Origin: Alternaria dauci
Taxonomy: Eukaryota > Ascomycota > Dothideomycetes > Pleosporales > Pleosporaceae
DNA length: 64,000 nucleotides
Direction of reading: 5' to 3'
Assembly (NCBI RefSeq): GCF_042100115.1
Contig: NC_091273.1
Coordinates: 4,278,001-4,342,000, forward strand
The notes beneath the pieces are model-generated. The model did no database searches, was not told where the DNA came from, and saw only the letters and a list, made by a program, of their open reading frames with translations. Every line of letters begins with the position of its first letter. The stretch's first letter is position 1. The translations under genes and the position numbers were made by a program. Shown in pieces: positions 43,278 through 55,071 of this stretch.

Positions 43278-44854
43278 ATGAGTTGGAAAGGCCTAACAAA
43301 GACCGTCACCCGGGTATGATAGGCAACCTCACATGCCCTTTGGGCACCAACACACGCTGACATCACGGCTTAGGCGCCGCAAACCTTCAAGCAAAAGTTC
43401 AACCTCGTACGTGGCCCGCAAGCGTTTCTAGAGGCTCCCCCGTCTACGCGCCTGCTTCCGAGCGAGATCGGACGTTGCTAAAGCGCGTGTACAGGGCGAA
43501 ATCACAAAGGACCCCATCTACATCGATGCCGAACGCCGCTTCCAAGAGCTGGAGAAGGAGACAAAGAAGCTCCATGAAGAGTCTAAAAAGTATGCGCATT
43601 TGCGACACGGCTGTACTCGACGCCTTGGCTAACATGCGACAGGTATTTTGAAGCCATAAATGGTGTGTAGACTAGATCTAACCCTTTCGCCATTCGCCTA
43701 ACCCCCCTCCCAGGCATGCTCTCACATCAGATGGAGTTCTCCAAAGCCATCGCCGAAATCTACAAGCCCATCTCCGGCCGAATGTCAGATCCCGATTCAT
43801 TCCACGACGAAGGCAACACAGCAGGCATAGAAGCATGCGAAGAGTACGAGTCGGTCGTCAAGGAACTACAAGAAACCCTTAAGCCCGAGCTTGAGATGAT
43901 AGAGTCCCGGGTTATTCGTCCGGCCGACGAGCTGTTAGTCATCATCAAGGCCGTACGGAAGATCGCCGCCAAGCGCGACCACAAGCAACTCGATTACGAC
44001 AGGCATCGCGCCACGTACAAGAAGCTCGAGGAAAAGAAGGACAAGACGCTCAAGGACGAGAAGGCCATGTACAAAGCTGAGAACGACGTAGAACTCGCGA
44101 CGCAGGACTACAACTACTTCAACGATTTGCTGAAAGACGAGCTACCGAAGCTTTTCGCGCTGGAGAGGGAGTTCATCAAGCCCCTGTTCCAGTCTTTTTA
44201 CTACATGCAGCTGAACGTTTTCTACACATTACACGAGCGCATGCAACGGCTTGACATTGGCTACTTCGACCTTACACTAGACATCGAGGCTGCCTACCAG
44301 AAGAAGCGCGGTGATACACAGGAACAGGCGGAGAAGATTTCCATTGTCAAGTTCAAGACCACTGGTGGCGCTCGTCTCGCTGGCGCACGGCCGGGGCAAT
44401 CAAAGTACGCAGCGAAAGCACTTGAAGCCAAGGCAGGCCGAAGTTCGATATCGGAAGAGACGGAAGCACCCCCACCACCTTACTCTGCTGGGCCTGCTGC
44501 GGCAGCCACCGGAGATGTGAAGTCGCCAGCGTTGTCGGCAGGATCGTGGGGTTCCGCCGCCAAAGCCAAGGGCGCTCCCCCACCACCTAAGCCTAAGCCG
44601 TCGCGCCTCAGCGGTGTACCAGCAACAGAAACCGTTACAGCTCTCTACGACTACGAGGCACAAGCGGAAGGCGATCTTAGTTTCTTGACCGGCGATGTTA
44701 TAGAGATTGTCTCAAGGACACAGAACGATAATGAATGGTGGATTGGAAAGGTACGGGGGAAGCAGGGACAATTTCCTGGTACGTACTCCCGCCTTTCTGA
44801 AAGAGAGCTCATCCTAACCATTTTACAGGCAATTACGTCAAACTGAACCAATAG
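43278..44854 (+). CDS. rvs167: BAR-SH3 protein Rvs167
   Basis: Six exons (43278-43313, 43374-43406, 43495-43589, 43643-43662, 43714-44778, 44829-44854) give 424 residues. The protein begins [21 protein letters not shown]. The BAR domain spans about 15-245 ([57 protein letters not shown]). A Pro/Ala-rich linker with PPPPYS and PPPPKPKP follows, then an SH3 domain (about 364-424) with [37 protein letters not shown]. Rvs167 binds curved membranes and acts with actin in endocytic vesicle scission. Exon 4 is a 20-nt micro-exon; every junction restores the frame and the family sequence. Confidence 0.95.
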
Positions 44855-45337
44855 TCGAGGCTCAGTCCACCGTCTCCTACCTTGCGCTTGCGAGGTCACA
44901 CATGTTGAAGCATGGTGATACCATTACTGCGTTTACGGCATCTTCTGGGGTTTTATGTTAGAGTTTTGTGTTGTGCTGATTTGAGCGATCGGCAGTTCAG
45001 CACATTTGCTTGCATTGTTCAATCTAATCTTCAATCCTATTCTCGGTATCACCATCTTCAAGCCACCTGGTCCGTTCGGTATATACATCTGCGTTTTGCG
45101 TTTGTGTTTGTGTCTCTGGCACACAATGCATAAGATGATTGGCGTACTCAGTGCGGGGCTTGTTCCGCCACACCCCGCATGACGTTGATCGGAAACAAGG
45201 AGCCTAGAACCCTTGCAATCATCCGAACGTGCTCAGGGGTGTTGAAAGATCATTAATAGTACCATCAATCATCTTTCTAATCGTGCCTCCAGTGTATCGA
45301 CGGAAACATTAGTCATTTTGTAAATGATAGGTTCACC
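44855..45337. other. intergenic, no gene recognised
   Basis: Spacer between RVS167 and the DsbA-like gene; no coding signal or repeat. Confidence 0.45.
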
Positions 45338-46071
45338 ATGCCCTACGAATCGGCAATAACCTTTACACTCGACACGATATGTCCCTGGTATAACCACTTC
45401 TCTCCGTGATCGATTGATCCTAACTATAGTATGGGACATATATTGGCTTCATCCGCCTCACCAAAGCACTCGAAGCATACCGCACAGCAAACCCCGACTC
45501 GCCAGCAACTTTCACCCTCAAACTAGCTCCGTACCAACTCGACCCCGACGCCACCCAGGAAGGCGTCGACAAGTATGAGTGGTACAAGAACAAAAAGTAC
45601 AATGGCAGTGATGAGCGGATGAGAATGTACATAGCCGCCATGGAAGATTTAGGCAAAGCCGAGGACGTCAAAATCGATTATCGGGGCGGTATGATAGCAA
45701 ACACGTTGCATGCGCATCGTGTGTTGCAGTATCTGCAAAACAACAAAGAGCAAGGAGTTCAGCTGGAAGGGTTGAAATCACTCTATACACAGTACTTTGG
45801 GCAGCGCGCTCATCCGAGTAGCAACGAGACACTGAAGACGGCGTGTGTAGCTGCTGGGATGAGTCGAGATGAAGCGGAGAAGTTGGTAGAAGATGGCGAT
45901 GAGGAATTGATGGAGACAAAGGCGGTGATTCGGGAACAAGGCGGGAACGGGGTGGACAGTGTGCCGTACGTTGTTTTTGAGGGAAGAAGAAGAGATTTCA
46001 CGCTCATTGGGGCGAAGAGTGTGGCGGAGTATGAGAAGGTGTTGGGGCAGGTTGCCAAGGAGTGTACGTGA
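45338..46071 (+). CDS. DsbA/FrnE-like thioredoxin-fold protein, splice uncertain
   Basis: The first exon (from 45338) starts MPYESAITFTLDTICPW, the strand and CPxx motif of FrnE/DsbA-like oxidoreductases; the second (from about 45430 to the stop at 46071) continues with TYIGFIRLTKALEAY, WYKNKKYNGSDERMR and GVDSVPYVVFEGRRRDFTL, all typical, including the cis-Pro before a valine near the end. About 225 residues in all. The expected peptide CPWTYIGF needs an intron that ends in GG at 45434 instead of AG; the only nearby AG (45428-45429) gives a frameshift and a premature stop. So the gene is either disrupted, spliced non-canonically or hit by a sequence error. Family members are thiol-disulfide oxidoreductases or related isomerases, usually cytosolic. 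Confidence 0.6.
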
Positions 46072-46397
46072 GGGAATAGTGAAATATGGTTACTCGTAAG
46101 CCTGGTTTAGACGTATATACTAGGTAGATGTATTTTTGGATTACGTCGCGTGCGAATATCCCAAGCGTAACTTTGAACTATGTAACATGACAAGCGTCAA
46201 TACTCATACTTGAAACATTCACCCTTCAAGTAATGGATCGTAGCTCCAGTTCTGGAATTCGAAGTTCTTCCTCACTTCCACAGACGACGACGGCGGCTGT
46301 TTTCAACCAAGACTGACCTTGAGAACTATCGCTCTATATACCTCATGTCTAATATATCCATATCACGCTGGTACATCTCAAAGCGAAGCCTTGTCAG
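46072..46397. other. intergenic, convergent gene ends
   Basis: Between the ends of two convergent genes; no feature recognised. Confidence 0.45.
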
Positions 46398-47372
46398 TTA
46401 CACTTGTTCATCTGCATACCCCGAGCCCCAGATCTCGTTCTGGAAATCTTCGCGCAAACTCGACCCAGTTTCCACAGATTGGAACGCTGTCTGAACACGA
46501 TGTACTAGCGATTCCAAAATACTGCCCATCGTCTGCAACAATGGTGTACATCCAGTGTTGAGAACAACTTCAGTTCCACGTCTCACAATGCGGACCATTC
46601 CAGACCCAAATTCGTAGAGAAAGAGAAAAAGTGCGACAAGCAAGGAAAAGGCCTGATCCCATTCTCCGATCCCTTGTGATGCGCATGGAACAAAGTAACA
46701 TCGCGCAGCAGGTACCGCGCCTCCAGAAGCAGCAACACTGCCATACCTTATCCAGATAGCGTCGTTCAGATACACGTTGGATGTCGCCAAAACATCAAAT
46801 AACACCAGTAAATGAACAAGAATTATCACGACGTCGCGATGAAAACGGAAACGTCGCCACGCGATGAAAAACGAAAAGCCAAGTGCATGAACAACAAGCA
46901 ATACATACAGAATGTTAGTCTTAAACATATACCCATAGTCATACCAACCGTTCCCAGCAATGAAGAGAGAGCCAAAGAGTATTATGTAAAGGGGGAACAA
47001 TGTTCCCACCCTCATAAGTTTGAGCTGCATTACTCCAGGATGTAGTCCCGTGCAAACACAGAACAGCATCTGCCCAAAGGCTTGAAATATTCCCACGTTG
47101 AGTACTGCAATGGAAGCAACAGTATTGTCCAATCGTGCCCGTTCTTCTACCGCGGAAAAGTCGTCGTATCCTGGACCGCGATGAATTTGGCGTATAAAGT
47201 CGACCGCAGCCCAGTTCGTGTAGAGCGCATACCCGATAAAGTGCAGTTTGTGTGTGTAATGGCCTCGGATAATGGGTATCCATGATGCTACCATCATGAT
47301 GACCCATGCAGCCCAAGCACCGGGGCCGTAGAAACCACTGACTTGCGGAACATCGGGGGGTGTCTGCTCCAT
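46398..47372 (-). CDS. multi-TM membrane protein, unknown
   Basis: Single exon, 324 residues from the Met at 47372 (MEQTPPDVPQVSGFYGPG). About seven hydrophobic helices, with aromatic-rich junctions (HFIGYALYTNWAAVDFI, LFCVCTGLHPGVMQ) and a cysteine pair in a short loop (CYFVPC). The C-terminal 60 residues are soluble. The organisation is that of fungal lineage-specific membrane proteins; I do not recognise a family. An in-frame extension of 45 codons upstream is possible but has no membrane-protein character. Confidence 0.65.
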   Translation of the reverse strand: MEQTPPDVPQVSGFYGPGAWAAWVIMMVASWIPIIRGHYTHKLHFIGYALYTNWAAVDFIRQIHRGPGYDDFSAVEERARLDNTVASIAVLNVGIFQAFGQMLFCVCTGLHPGVMQLKLMRVGTLFPLYIILFGSLFIAGNGWYDYGYMFKTNILYVLLVVHALGFSFFIAWRRFRFHRDVVIILVHLLVLFDVLATSNVYLNDAIWIRYGSVAASGGAVPAARCYFVPCASQGIGEWDQAFSLLVALFLFLYEFGSGMVRIVRRGTEVVLNTGCTPLLQTMGSILESLVHRVQTAFQSVETGSSLREDFQNEIWGSGYADEQV

Positions 47373-48282
47373 TCTGCTGACGATAAATGGCGTGGCGGAA
47401 CAAGGTTTGGTTCGAGGACGAGAGACAAAGATCAACCCTCGAAGGGCCTGTGTAGAACACGACGTTGACTGAATTCCAAGGTTGGCTTGGATGGCAATGG
47501 GGTGCAATTAATTCCGAGAGGCGTGCAGGTCTTCAGTAGGGAGGTGAGCGATGCATAGAGATTAGTGGTAATTCAGCTGATGCTCGGTCTGACGTGGCTT
47601 CGCTGTATGTGTTGTGTGGCACAGGGCCTCGCCCAGTGTGTTTCGGCCAATGTCAATCTCTGAATGGCGGGGTCGACCATTGATGTATTCGAGACGGTTG
47701 GTTGGTCGGAAGTGGCCTCCTAGAGGCGCTCTATAAATTGTCGTTTTGTCGGACGAGAAGGACGGAAGGAAAAGCAGTATGTTCGATGGACAAAAATGCA
47801 CAAGGCAAAGTGAAGTCAAAGCTACTAAAAGTGAAACTGTTAGAGTTAAAAGGTTGAAGAAGATGGCAGAAGGTATGCCCGAGGCCAGTGTGATAACTTT
47901 CAGCCCGACGATGACATCGACCTGGGTGGCTGAGCACAAGCCACACCTGCAGGCGTCTAGGCTGTGCAAACCTCGAAGTTCTGCAGGTGACGAGAGTGCA
48001 AAGTCGCTTTTTTTAGTCTTAGTAGAGGCCTAGTGTATTGTAATAATTATTAGGGTTAAGCTTTAGGGAACGATTAATTGTGTATAGCTTTAGTTCGCTA
48101 GGTCTGCTTCGTCTGAGTCATCGGCTGTACAGTGGTTCTCGGCGTGGGTTCTGCAAGTGACGCCCAAACCAATAATCATGACCGTAATGTTCAAAGCTGG
48201 CGGCTGGTAGTAACATTATTCGTTTATCAAAAACAACAGCCCCAACAAAAGACGCACACCGCAAAACACCACAGCCCCAACC
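47373..48282. other. intergenic, no gene recognised
   Basis: About 0.9 kb. The minus-strand frame at 47562-47969 lacks a domain. TTAGGG occurs twice within 20 bases near 48050-48068 but is not a telomere repeat tract. Confidence 0.45.
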
Positions 48283-50870
48283 TCAAGCCCTATGCCCATC
48301 CGGTGAACCCCCATCACTTTCACTCCCATCATCCCTCCCTCTACCCCCTCTCCTCCTCATCCGAAACCATCCACCAACACCTCCCTCCCCCCTCCTCTCT
48401 GCCCCCAACTCCCCATCCCTCTCCTCCATCCCCACAACAACCAACTGCTCCCCTTTCCTCTTCACAATCCAATCAACCCGCAAATCCCTCTTCTGCGGCC
48501 CTTCCTGCGGCAGGCCCCTAAACAAGCCGTCCTGCGGCGGAGAATGGTAGCCGAGTATGAACAAGACGAGCGGTTCGCACAGATCGGTGATGAGGCGGAT
48601 GCGCAGGAGGACGGCGAAGTAGATGAAGATGAAGATGTTGATGAGGAGGGTTAGAGCGAGGACTACTAGGAGAGCCTGAGTAGTGATATCAGTATCGATG
48701 TTTGATATGTATGGATAGAAGGGGAAAATACCTTTTGATAGTCCTTTTCGCCACCGGACATGTACTGTGCTACTCTTACAGAAGCATTGAAGTTCTGCAT
48801 CTGCGGCTCATCAAACTGTCCATCCGTAGTAAAAGGGAAATCCTGTGTTAGATCCAGAACCGTACACGTCGTCATGCTCAATAGCGCTTCCGCGGGGCTC
48901 GGCAGCGTTTTGTTGAGCTTGGGCTCGGTAAGCTGTAGCTGCGTAAATATGCGCGCTGTTGATGCGTCACCGTCGAAGACGCCGTTATTCAGACTGAGAG
49001 AGTTGAGGAGGTTGAAGCCTAGTTCGCGCCAGCTGACTAGGGCGGCTCGGTCGCCATTGGAACGGAGTGGTTGGATAGAGGCATCGTTGCTGTGCTTTCC
49101 GTCTGGGCCGTCACAGACTGCTTCTAGGCTCTGACCGCCGGAGGAGGCATTGTAGCGTGTAGTGCAGGAAGTTGTGATACCAGCTTTCATGGAGCACAGG
49201 AAGTAGTCCGAAGTAGTATTATCAGGGGCTTTGCCGAGGAGGTAGACTTCTGGTCTATCGCCTTCTTCGTAAGGAACTTGAGTGTGGTTTGCGATCGTGT
49301 TTCCTGCTTTGGGATACTTGAGAAATATTGGTCTAGCCCGAGAATGATCTTCCGTCTCATCTTTCCAGTCAAAGATGTCGTCAAGTACCGTTTTGTTGTT
49401 TGTGTTGGTCCCCTCCGGGAATCCCAAAATGGGCCACCAGTTGACTGACTTGGAGCCTTCTTCCATGGGGATTGCGTTGGGCCAAGTTTTGTATATGATT
49501 GGAGCCAGCTCTTCCTCTTTCGCATTAACACACAACGCATTGATCGCAAAGCTTGCGACTGATGCGTGAACAGAGTATGAGCCACCGTCATGGAGATCCT
49601 AGAACTGTCAGCAGGGTAAGGATCTAGGACACAGAATTTATCTACCTCGGGTTGTAGCAAATTATTCTGAGTGTTGCGAGCTGCAGCTGGAATACCTCGA
49701 TGAGGCACAGCTATAGTGATGTTGTTGACTGCAACTGATTAGCGACGTCCAGGTAGGAGAGGAATAGCCACGTACTTATTCTCCCCGCCTTCTCGGACTC
49801 GGTCGCGACATCATGGTGGTCCAGCCAGGCAGTAGTAACAGTAACGTTGTTATCTAGCGACGCACTAATCCGCCTGCGTTGCAGGAGGTCCTCAGACATC
49901 CAGGGAGGGTTCGAGATGGCCGCTGCGTCGTCCCAGGCTGACATGTATTTGACAAAGTTCCGGCCACACAGCGACGACCACTTCATGGCGAGACACGTGC
50001 TGCCGCCCCATTGATCATCGCCAACATCAGGCCAGGCGGTCAGACAAGTCTTATCGGCCTTTAGGGTGCTGGAAAAGTCACCATCTACCTGGCCGACCAT
50101 CACCTGGTCTTCCCATGGTGGAAGGCGTAGCTGTGGTTGCACTGTGTGTATATTAGCGGTTGGTACAGATGACTTTTAGGTGGCTGGTATACCAAGTGCA
50201 CCAGCTGCCGTGGTATACAACAAGGAAAGCACGGCAGTGATCAGGGAGAGTACTCCCAGGAAGCTGAAGCCGGCAACCCTGACGCTATGCCATTCACTGA
50301 ACAATCTCCCGGGCTGGCTTCACATGCGGTCAGCTACCATGAGCGCTGGTGCGCGAAACATTGTCAACTTACAGAATCCAGGATCGCATCTCCACGCTGG
50401 CCAGATTAAGGCCCTTTTGCTGAATAGCTCTTCGCGATAGCACCTGCCCAATGAACGCCAAGAACACCATCACAAACGACAACTCGACGGTCTTGGCGAT
50501 GAAAGCCGTCAATAGCGCCGCTGAGGACGGGCTAAAGCGCCCACGCGCCGATACGACATGGCCGTATTTAGGCTGTACCAAGGCGACGATGAAAAACAGA
50601 GCTGAGCATAGAGTCGAATACAACGACGTCATCAAAAGACTGACTGAATATCCATTTCGTCGTGGTTCGAGTAGGCCCTGAGTGTATAAAAGTGGGAGCA
50701 TGCTCCTCGAACTATCTAACCAAATTAAGCATTCCAGCCGAGTACGGTTGGGTATTGGGCTTACTCTTGGATTCAGCAGTAAAGCTCCTCATGCTGCGTT
50801 CATCTTGAGAGGGTCTAAGAAAGGGGTTCTCGGGGAGATCATTCCGCGGGCTTGGTTGTGAACTCGTCAT
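48283..50870 (-). CDS. large membrane protein with lumenal domain, unknown
   Basis: Seven exons (50870-50765, 50715-50373, 50317-50193, 50141-49776, 49734-49646, 49598-48732, 48675-48283) give 762 residues; each junction keeps the frame. A soluble acidic N-terminus (PENPFLRPSQDE) is followed by three helices (about 55-75, 89-118 and 155-177). A large domain of about 435 residues has several NXT/NXS sites and cysteines, for example KTCLTAWPD, STCLAMKW and TTCTVLDL, and probably faces the exterior or lumen. A strong C-terminal helix (LLVVLALTLLINIFIFIYFAVLL) is followed by a Gly/Arg/Glu-rich cytosolic tail. It resembles a fungal family of uncharacterised membrane proteins with LTAFIAKTVELSFVMVFLAF-like helices. 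Function unknown. Confidence 0.75.
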
Positions 50871-51154
50871 GGTGTTGAATTGATGGTCGCTTCCAAAACC
50901 ATCAGGTAGACCCGCTATAAAACAAATTAGAGTAAGTCGAAGATAAGCGAAGGATGTTACGCCTTAGAGGACGGGGCGCAGGTCGCAAAGGCTGTGCGGT
51001 GAGATGAGGCAAGTTGGAATTATTTTAGTGGTTTCAAAGCGGCCGAGCGGCGGTGCTATGAGCCCCACGTCGGCGCTGTTGATCTCACTCTAGCAGATTA
51101 CACAATCGGACGTTCCGGAAAATGAGGAATACGATGTAAAGCGTCTAAATATCA

Positions 51155-52385
51155 TTATTTGTGATCCAACATGTGCTTGAACTTTTCAATCTGTCTTCAT
51201 GTCAGCGTTTTTCGGAATTGCGTGTGTCGCCACATTACGTGAGCTCACCTTGGTACTAAGATACTTCTCTACTTCTTCGCTCTTGATTCCCTTCATACCA
51301 CCTGTTTTCCAGGCGAGCGGAACCATGGCCACGCGCTCTCGTACTACGACTTCTCTATTCGGCCCCTCGACCGCATGCACTTTATCTGGGTTGTTGGTCA
51401 AAAGTCTTATGCCTCTGTCTCCATCTAGGCCCAAGTCCATCAGCATAGCCGTAGCTAGACCGTAGCTGCGCGCGTCGGCGGGATGCCTTAACATGATGTT
51501 CGCTTCGTATGTGTCGTTGCCTAGATCTTGCAGGTTGTATGCCTTTAGTTTCTCGCCTAGGCCAATTCCGCGGCCCTCTTGGCGGAGATAGATGATAGCA
51601 CCGCCGGAGGGTGAGAGGTTGGGATCGGCCATTAGCCGCGCGGCTTCGTCCAGTTGCTCGCCGCAGTCGCAGCGCGCAGACCATACAGTCTCGCCGGTAT
51701 AGCATTCGGAGTGTATACGAACGAGAGGCAATTCTAGCGAAGAAGCTGGGACGTCTCCATTCTCTGAAGACGATGCGGAGGCTGGCGACAACAGCCCGTT
51801 GCTCTTATGCGCGTAATCTGAGTCAGCATCTGGCTTGCGCTTGGTAGGGACGCCTTCCGCCCGCTTGAGCTGCTCAACCCGCGAGCTGAGTCGGCCGGGG
51901 TACAAGCGTCCTACATATGCGCCTCTTGTCATGCGGTCGAGTTCCGTCTCACCCGGCCGCTCTGCGTCCAAAGATCTAGAGCGTATCTGGTTTCCAAACA
52001 CAATGGCAAGATGTTCTTTGGTATCCACGCTGTTCCTGTACACGTGCAGCCACATTTCATGGCCGGTAGTTGTGGGTATCCGCGCGCGCACTTCACACTC
52101 GACTTGCGGTAGCTGCGGCAGCAGGTCCGGCCGCGGCGTGTCGGTGCGCACAGAGGTATCGACTGGTATAGAGCGGGGTGGCCGGGACTGCGAGGGTGTT
52201 GCGCCCCCCGGTGTCGCTGGAGGCGTGAAGGCAGGCGATATTATCGAGGGCGGCGGGTCGCGGTGCGCATCGTCGTTGGCGACGCGTTCCGGCGTCTCTG
52301 GCGTCAATTGTGAGGGCTCGAAGTCGAAGCCATCCCGTCCGGCGCTCGAAAGGTGTGGAGAGAAATGCGGTGGGAAAGCTGTCAT
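51155..52385 (-). CDS. rib1: GTP cyclohydrolase II (riboflavin synthesis)
   Basis: Two exons (52385-51249, 51190-51155) give 390 residues. The first 85 residues are Pro/Thr-rich and probably disordered. The RibA domain follows with [21 protein letters not shown] (three Zn-binding cysteines), [40 protein letters not shown] and [14 protein letters not shown]. The enzyme opens GTP to 2,5-diamino-6-ribosylamino-pyrimidinone phosphate, the first committed step of riboflavin synthesis. The last exon supplies [14 protein letters not shown], the usual end; without splicing the frame would continue for 20 codons and stop at 51186. A fungal-type insert (about 165-205) lies between the two halves of the domain. 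Cytosolic. Confidence 0.93.
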
Positions 52386-52904
52386 GATGGAGTGGCAGGT
52401 TGTACGGGGCAGCAGGCGGAAGAGAAAGGCAGGAATTCTAGCAAGGCAGTCGCATACCAGGTGAGAATGAAGGCGTGCAGGGGCAAGCTGGTATTACTCT
52501 AGAGTCTACTGTGGGGTCGAGTCATTCATGACATATCCGAAGCCGCTGCTCGGATGTTGTTAAATCGGACCCGCCGACATGTAGCCGCGGCTGCGCAGAA
52601 TCACTAAGCACACATGAGCAGCGCCTCGGTCAGCAATTAGGAATCGGACCAAAATCCCCGACATGGCTCCTGTGAAATTGCATCTACTGGGGCTAGGCTG
52701 GTCTCCGTTCAGCCGCCATGCAGGAGTCCCGCACAACAACCGCACAGAATTGCCGTCGGATTTTCGACAAGACCCTGCGTCATCCCGGCCTTTATCGTCG
52801 CAAATCTCCACCACGAGTATGGCGTCATCTAATCCCCCCATAACACCAAGTACATACTATGAGCACGTGCAGTACGACCACCATTCTCCAGCATGCCATG
52901 CCAA
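52386..52904. other. intergenic, no gene recognised
   Basis: Between two minus-strand genes: RIB1 promoter and end of the MFS gene. The plus-strand frame at 52663-53025 overlaps the transporter and is taken as a shadow. Confidence 0.45.
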
Positions 52905-54477
52905 TCAATCCACCCGACGCTCTCTGCCCCAGACCTCGTCCGCATTCCTCTTGCCCTTGGTCTCGGGCACATACCAGGTAATGAAGGCAAAGAAAAAGGC
53001 CGACAGTGCAGCAAAGATGAAGTAGACGTGTCCGTGCAACTTGGCGCTCGCCAACGGAAAGAACTGTGCGACAATAAAGGTAGCAATCCAGTTGGCTCCG
53101 AGCGCAATGCTCTGCGTTGCGTCAACAGCATCCGGGCCTACCAGCTCGCTCGCCAAGATGAAGGGCACTGGACCAAGACCAACAGCGAAGCCAGATACAA
53201 ACAAAAGGACAGCGACGGCGGAGAGGACAGGGATCGACTTGATGATGCCAATGGCGAGCAGGAGCGAGCTCGTGCCCATGATGGCCAGGGAGCTGAGCAG
53301 GCACACCTTGCGACCCAGCTTGTCTGCGAGGGGCGCACAGCTGGCTGTGACGATGATGTTGAGCGCCGAGACGGCAAGATTGAGAAGTGCGGAATTGGAC
53401 TCGAGCAGACCTGCCAGAAGCGAAACACCGTACATGACGATACTGTTGATACCGCTGAACTGCTGGGCCAGCATGACCATGACAACAGCGATGGCAGCCT
53501 TTTGGTAGTCGGGATGGCGGAAGACTTGTGCAATGCTCAGCGTCTGCTCTTTGCCAGACTCTTTTGGCCTCGCGTCGGCTGGCCCATCTTGGGTGCTCAA
53601 CAGGGTCTGCTCCTCCTCTGTGTGGTTGTTAGCATATGATGCCGACCCAGCGATTTACTTGATCAACTTACCGTTGACATTGCCTGAACCCGAGACATCC
53701 CAGTCGCTCATTTCATCTTCAATGTCGGCATCTTCTCCTCTGATCTTGCGCAGCGTCTTCTTCGCGAGCGAGACATTACCCTGCTCTGCAATGTACTTTG
53801 GGCTCTCGACCGACAGCAGCAGCCCCACGCCTTGCACGGCCCCGATAACACCTCCTATGGCCAAGATGAGCCTCCAGTAGGAGTCGTGGCTCAGGAAGTA
53901 CCCCAGCAACTGCGTGATCAGGATGCCCACGTTGCACCCAATCTGCGTAAAGGCACCAAAGAAGCCCTTCTCGCCCGGCGGCGCAATCTCAGAGATGTAC
54001 AGGGGCACAATGACGACAGACGCGCCTGCGCCCACTCCTGACAGCAGCCGTCCAAATGCCATGACGCCAATGTTTGGACTCAGCGCCTCAAAGATGGGGC
54101 CCACGGCGAAGAAGATGGTGGATATCTGCATGGCCCTGAGGCGCCCGTATTTGCCTGCCAGCGGCCCTGCCGAAAGCGCTCCCATCAGACCTCCCAGTGT
54201 GTACAGCGACCCCACGACGCCCCATTCGGTGGGACTCATTTCGATGCATTGCGGGAGGCTCGGGCCAGCGCCGGCAGACTTGATCGACTTTCGTTTACAG
54301 CGGATGACATCTTCGGGCGCGTTCAGCTCAGACTGCGTGTGTGTTAGCTATGCGCCGGTAGGAGATGCCGCTGGATCTCACCAGGTGGAAGCCGAAGAGA
54401 AGCGGGCCGAGAGTCGCAACGGACAGGATGTAGACAAAGTAGCCCGTCAAGCTGCTGAACCACGAACGCGGGTCCAT
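52905..54477 (-). CDS. MFS sugar transporter
   Basis: Three exons (54477-54382, 54332-53672, 53617-52905) give 489 residues with about twelve membrane helices. Sugar-porter signatures are seen: GPLLFGFHL in helix 1, GPLAGKYGRLRAM, FGRLLSGVGAGASVVIVPLYISEIAP, SPKYIAEQG (the PESPR-like site), QQFSGINSIVMYG in helix 7, PLADKLGRK, FILASELVG and WYVPETKGK at the end. The loop after helix 1 is short and the central loop acidic (DADIEDEMSD), resembling vacuolar or intracellular members of the Vps73/YBR241C type rather than plasma-membrane hexose carriers. Substrate is unknown. Introns are 49 and 54 nt. Confidence 0.88.
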
Positions 54478-55071
54478 GGCGGGGATTCTGCGGTGGTAGA
54501 GGTGTGTGTGTTGAGGTTTGGCGTGTCGCTGGAGCTGGGAGGACGTGTCAGCCGGCTCGTAGAACGTGACATCGGAATGACATGACGATGATGCACCGCA
54601 CCACACCGCACCTACCTGCTATGTATGTATATGGACAGCTCAAACAAGAGCGATAAGCTGGCCGATCTCTGCCTTGCACATGAGGCTTATCGCAGAGCTT
54701 GGGGCGTTCTCACAGTCGCGACATTGCTAGTGCAAGCTTGGACAAGGAGGGACAGGCAGGCAGGCGGAATGAAGCGGTTGGGTCCAAGAGTGAGGCTCTG
54801 CGGGGAGCCATACTGCGTCGTCGCTCTGCGATACAGGGCTGCACCTTTCGTCTTCCACCCGTGCATTTCCAACTAAACCCCAAGCCTGATTCCGTACACA
54901 TCGCTCTGCGCGTCTTCCGGCAGCGGAGCCAGCGCTTGCGGATCGCGTTCCACACCTGCAAGGGTTCACCGGACAAGATCCGCTGGCGCGTCGTGGTCGT
55001 GGCCCATCTGCCGCGTCCGGCGTGGAGACCATCAGCTACGCGAGAGGCTGCGGGCAGGACATGGCGAAAGC
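54478..55071. other. divergent promoter region
   Basis: Between the MFS transporter (minus) and SSN3 (plus). Should hold both promoters; no strong motif recognised. Confidence 0.45.

Noticed and set aside
45388..45429. Standard intron GTATAA...TATAG in the DsbA-like gene
   Set aside because: Joining at this AG shifts the frame and gives an early stop, so it does not yield the conserved protein.
47562..47969. 135-codon minus-strand frame
   Set aside because: No recognisable feature; likely chance frame in promoter sequence.
48050..48068. Two TTAGGG units close together, possible interstitial telomere
   Set aside because: Only two separate hexamers, not a tandem tract.
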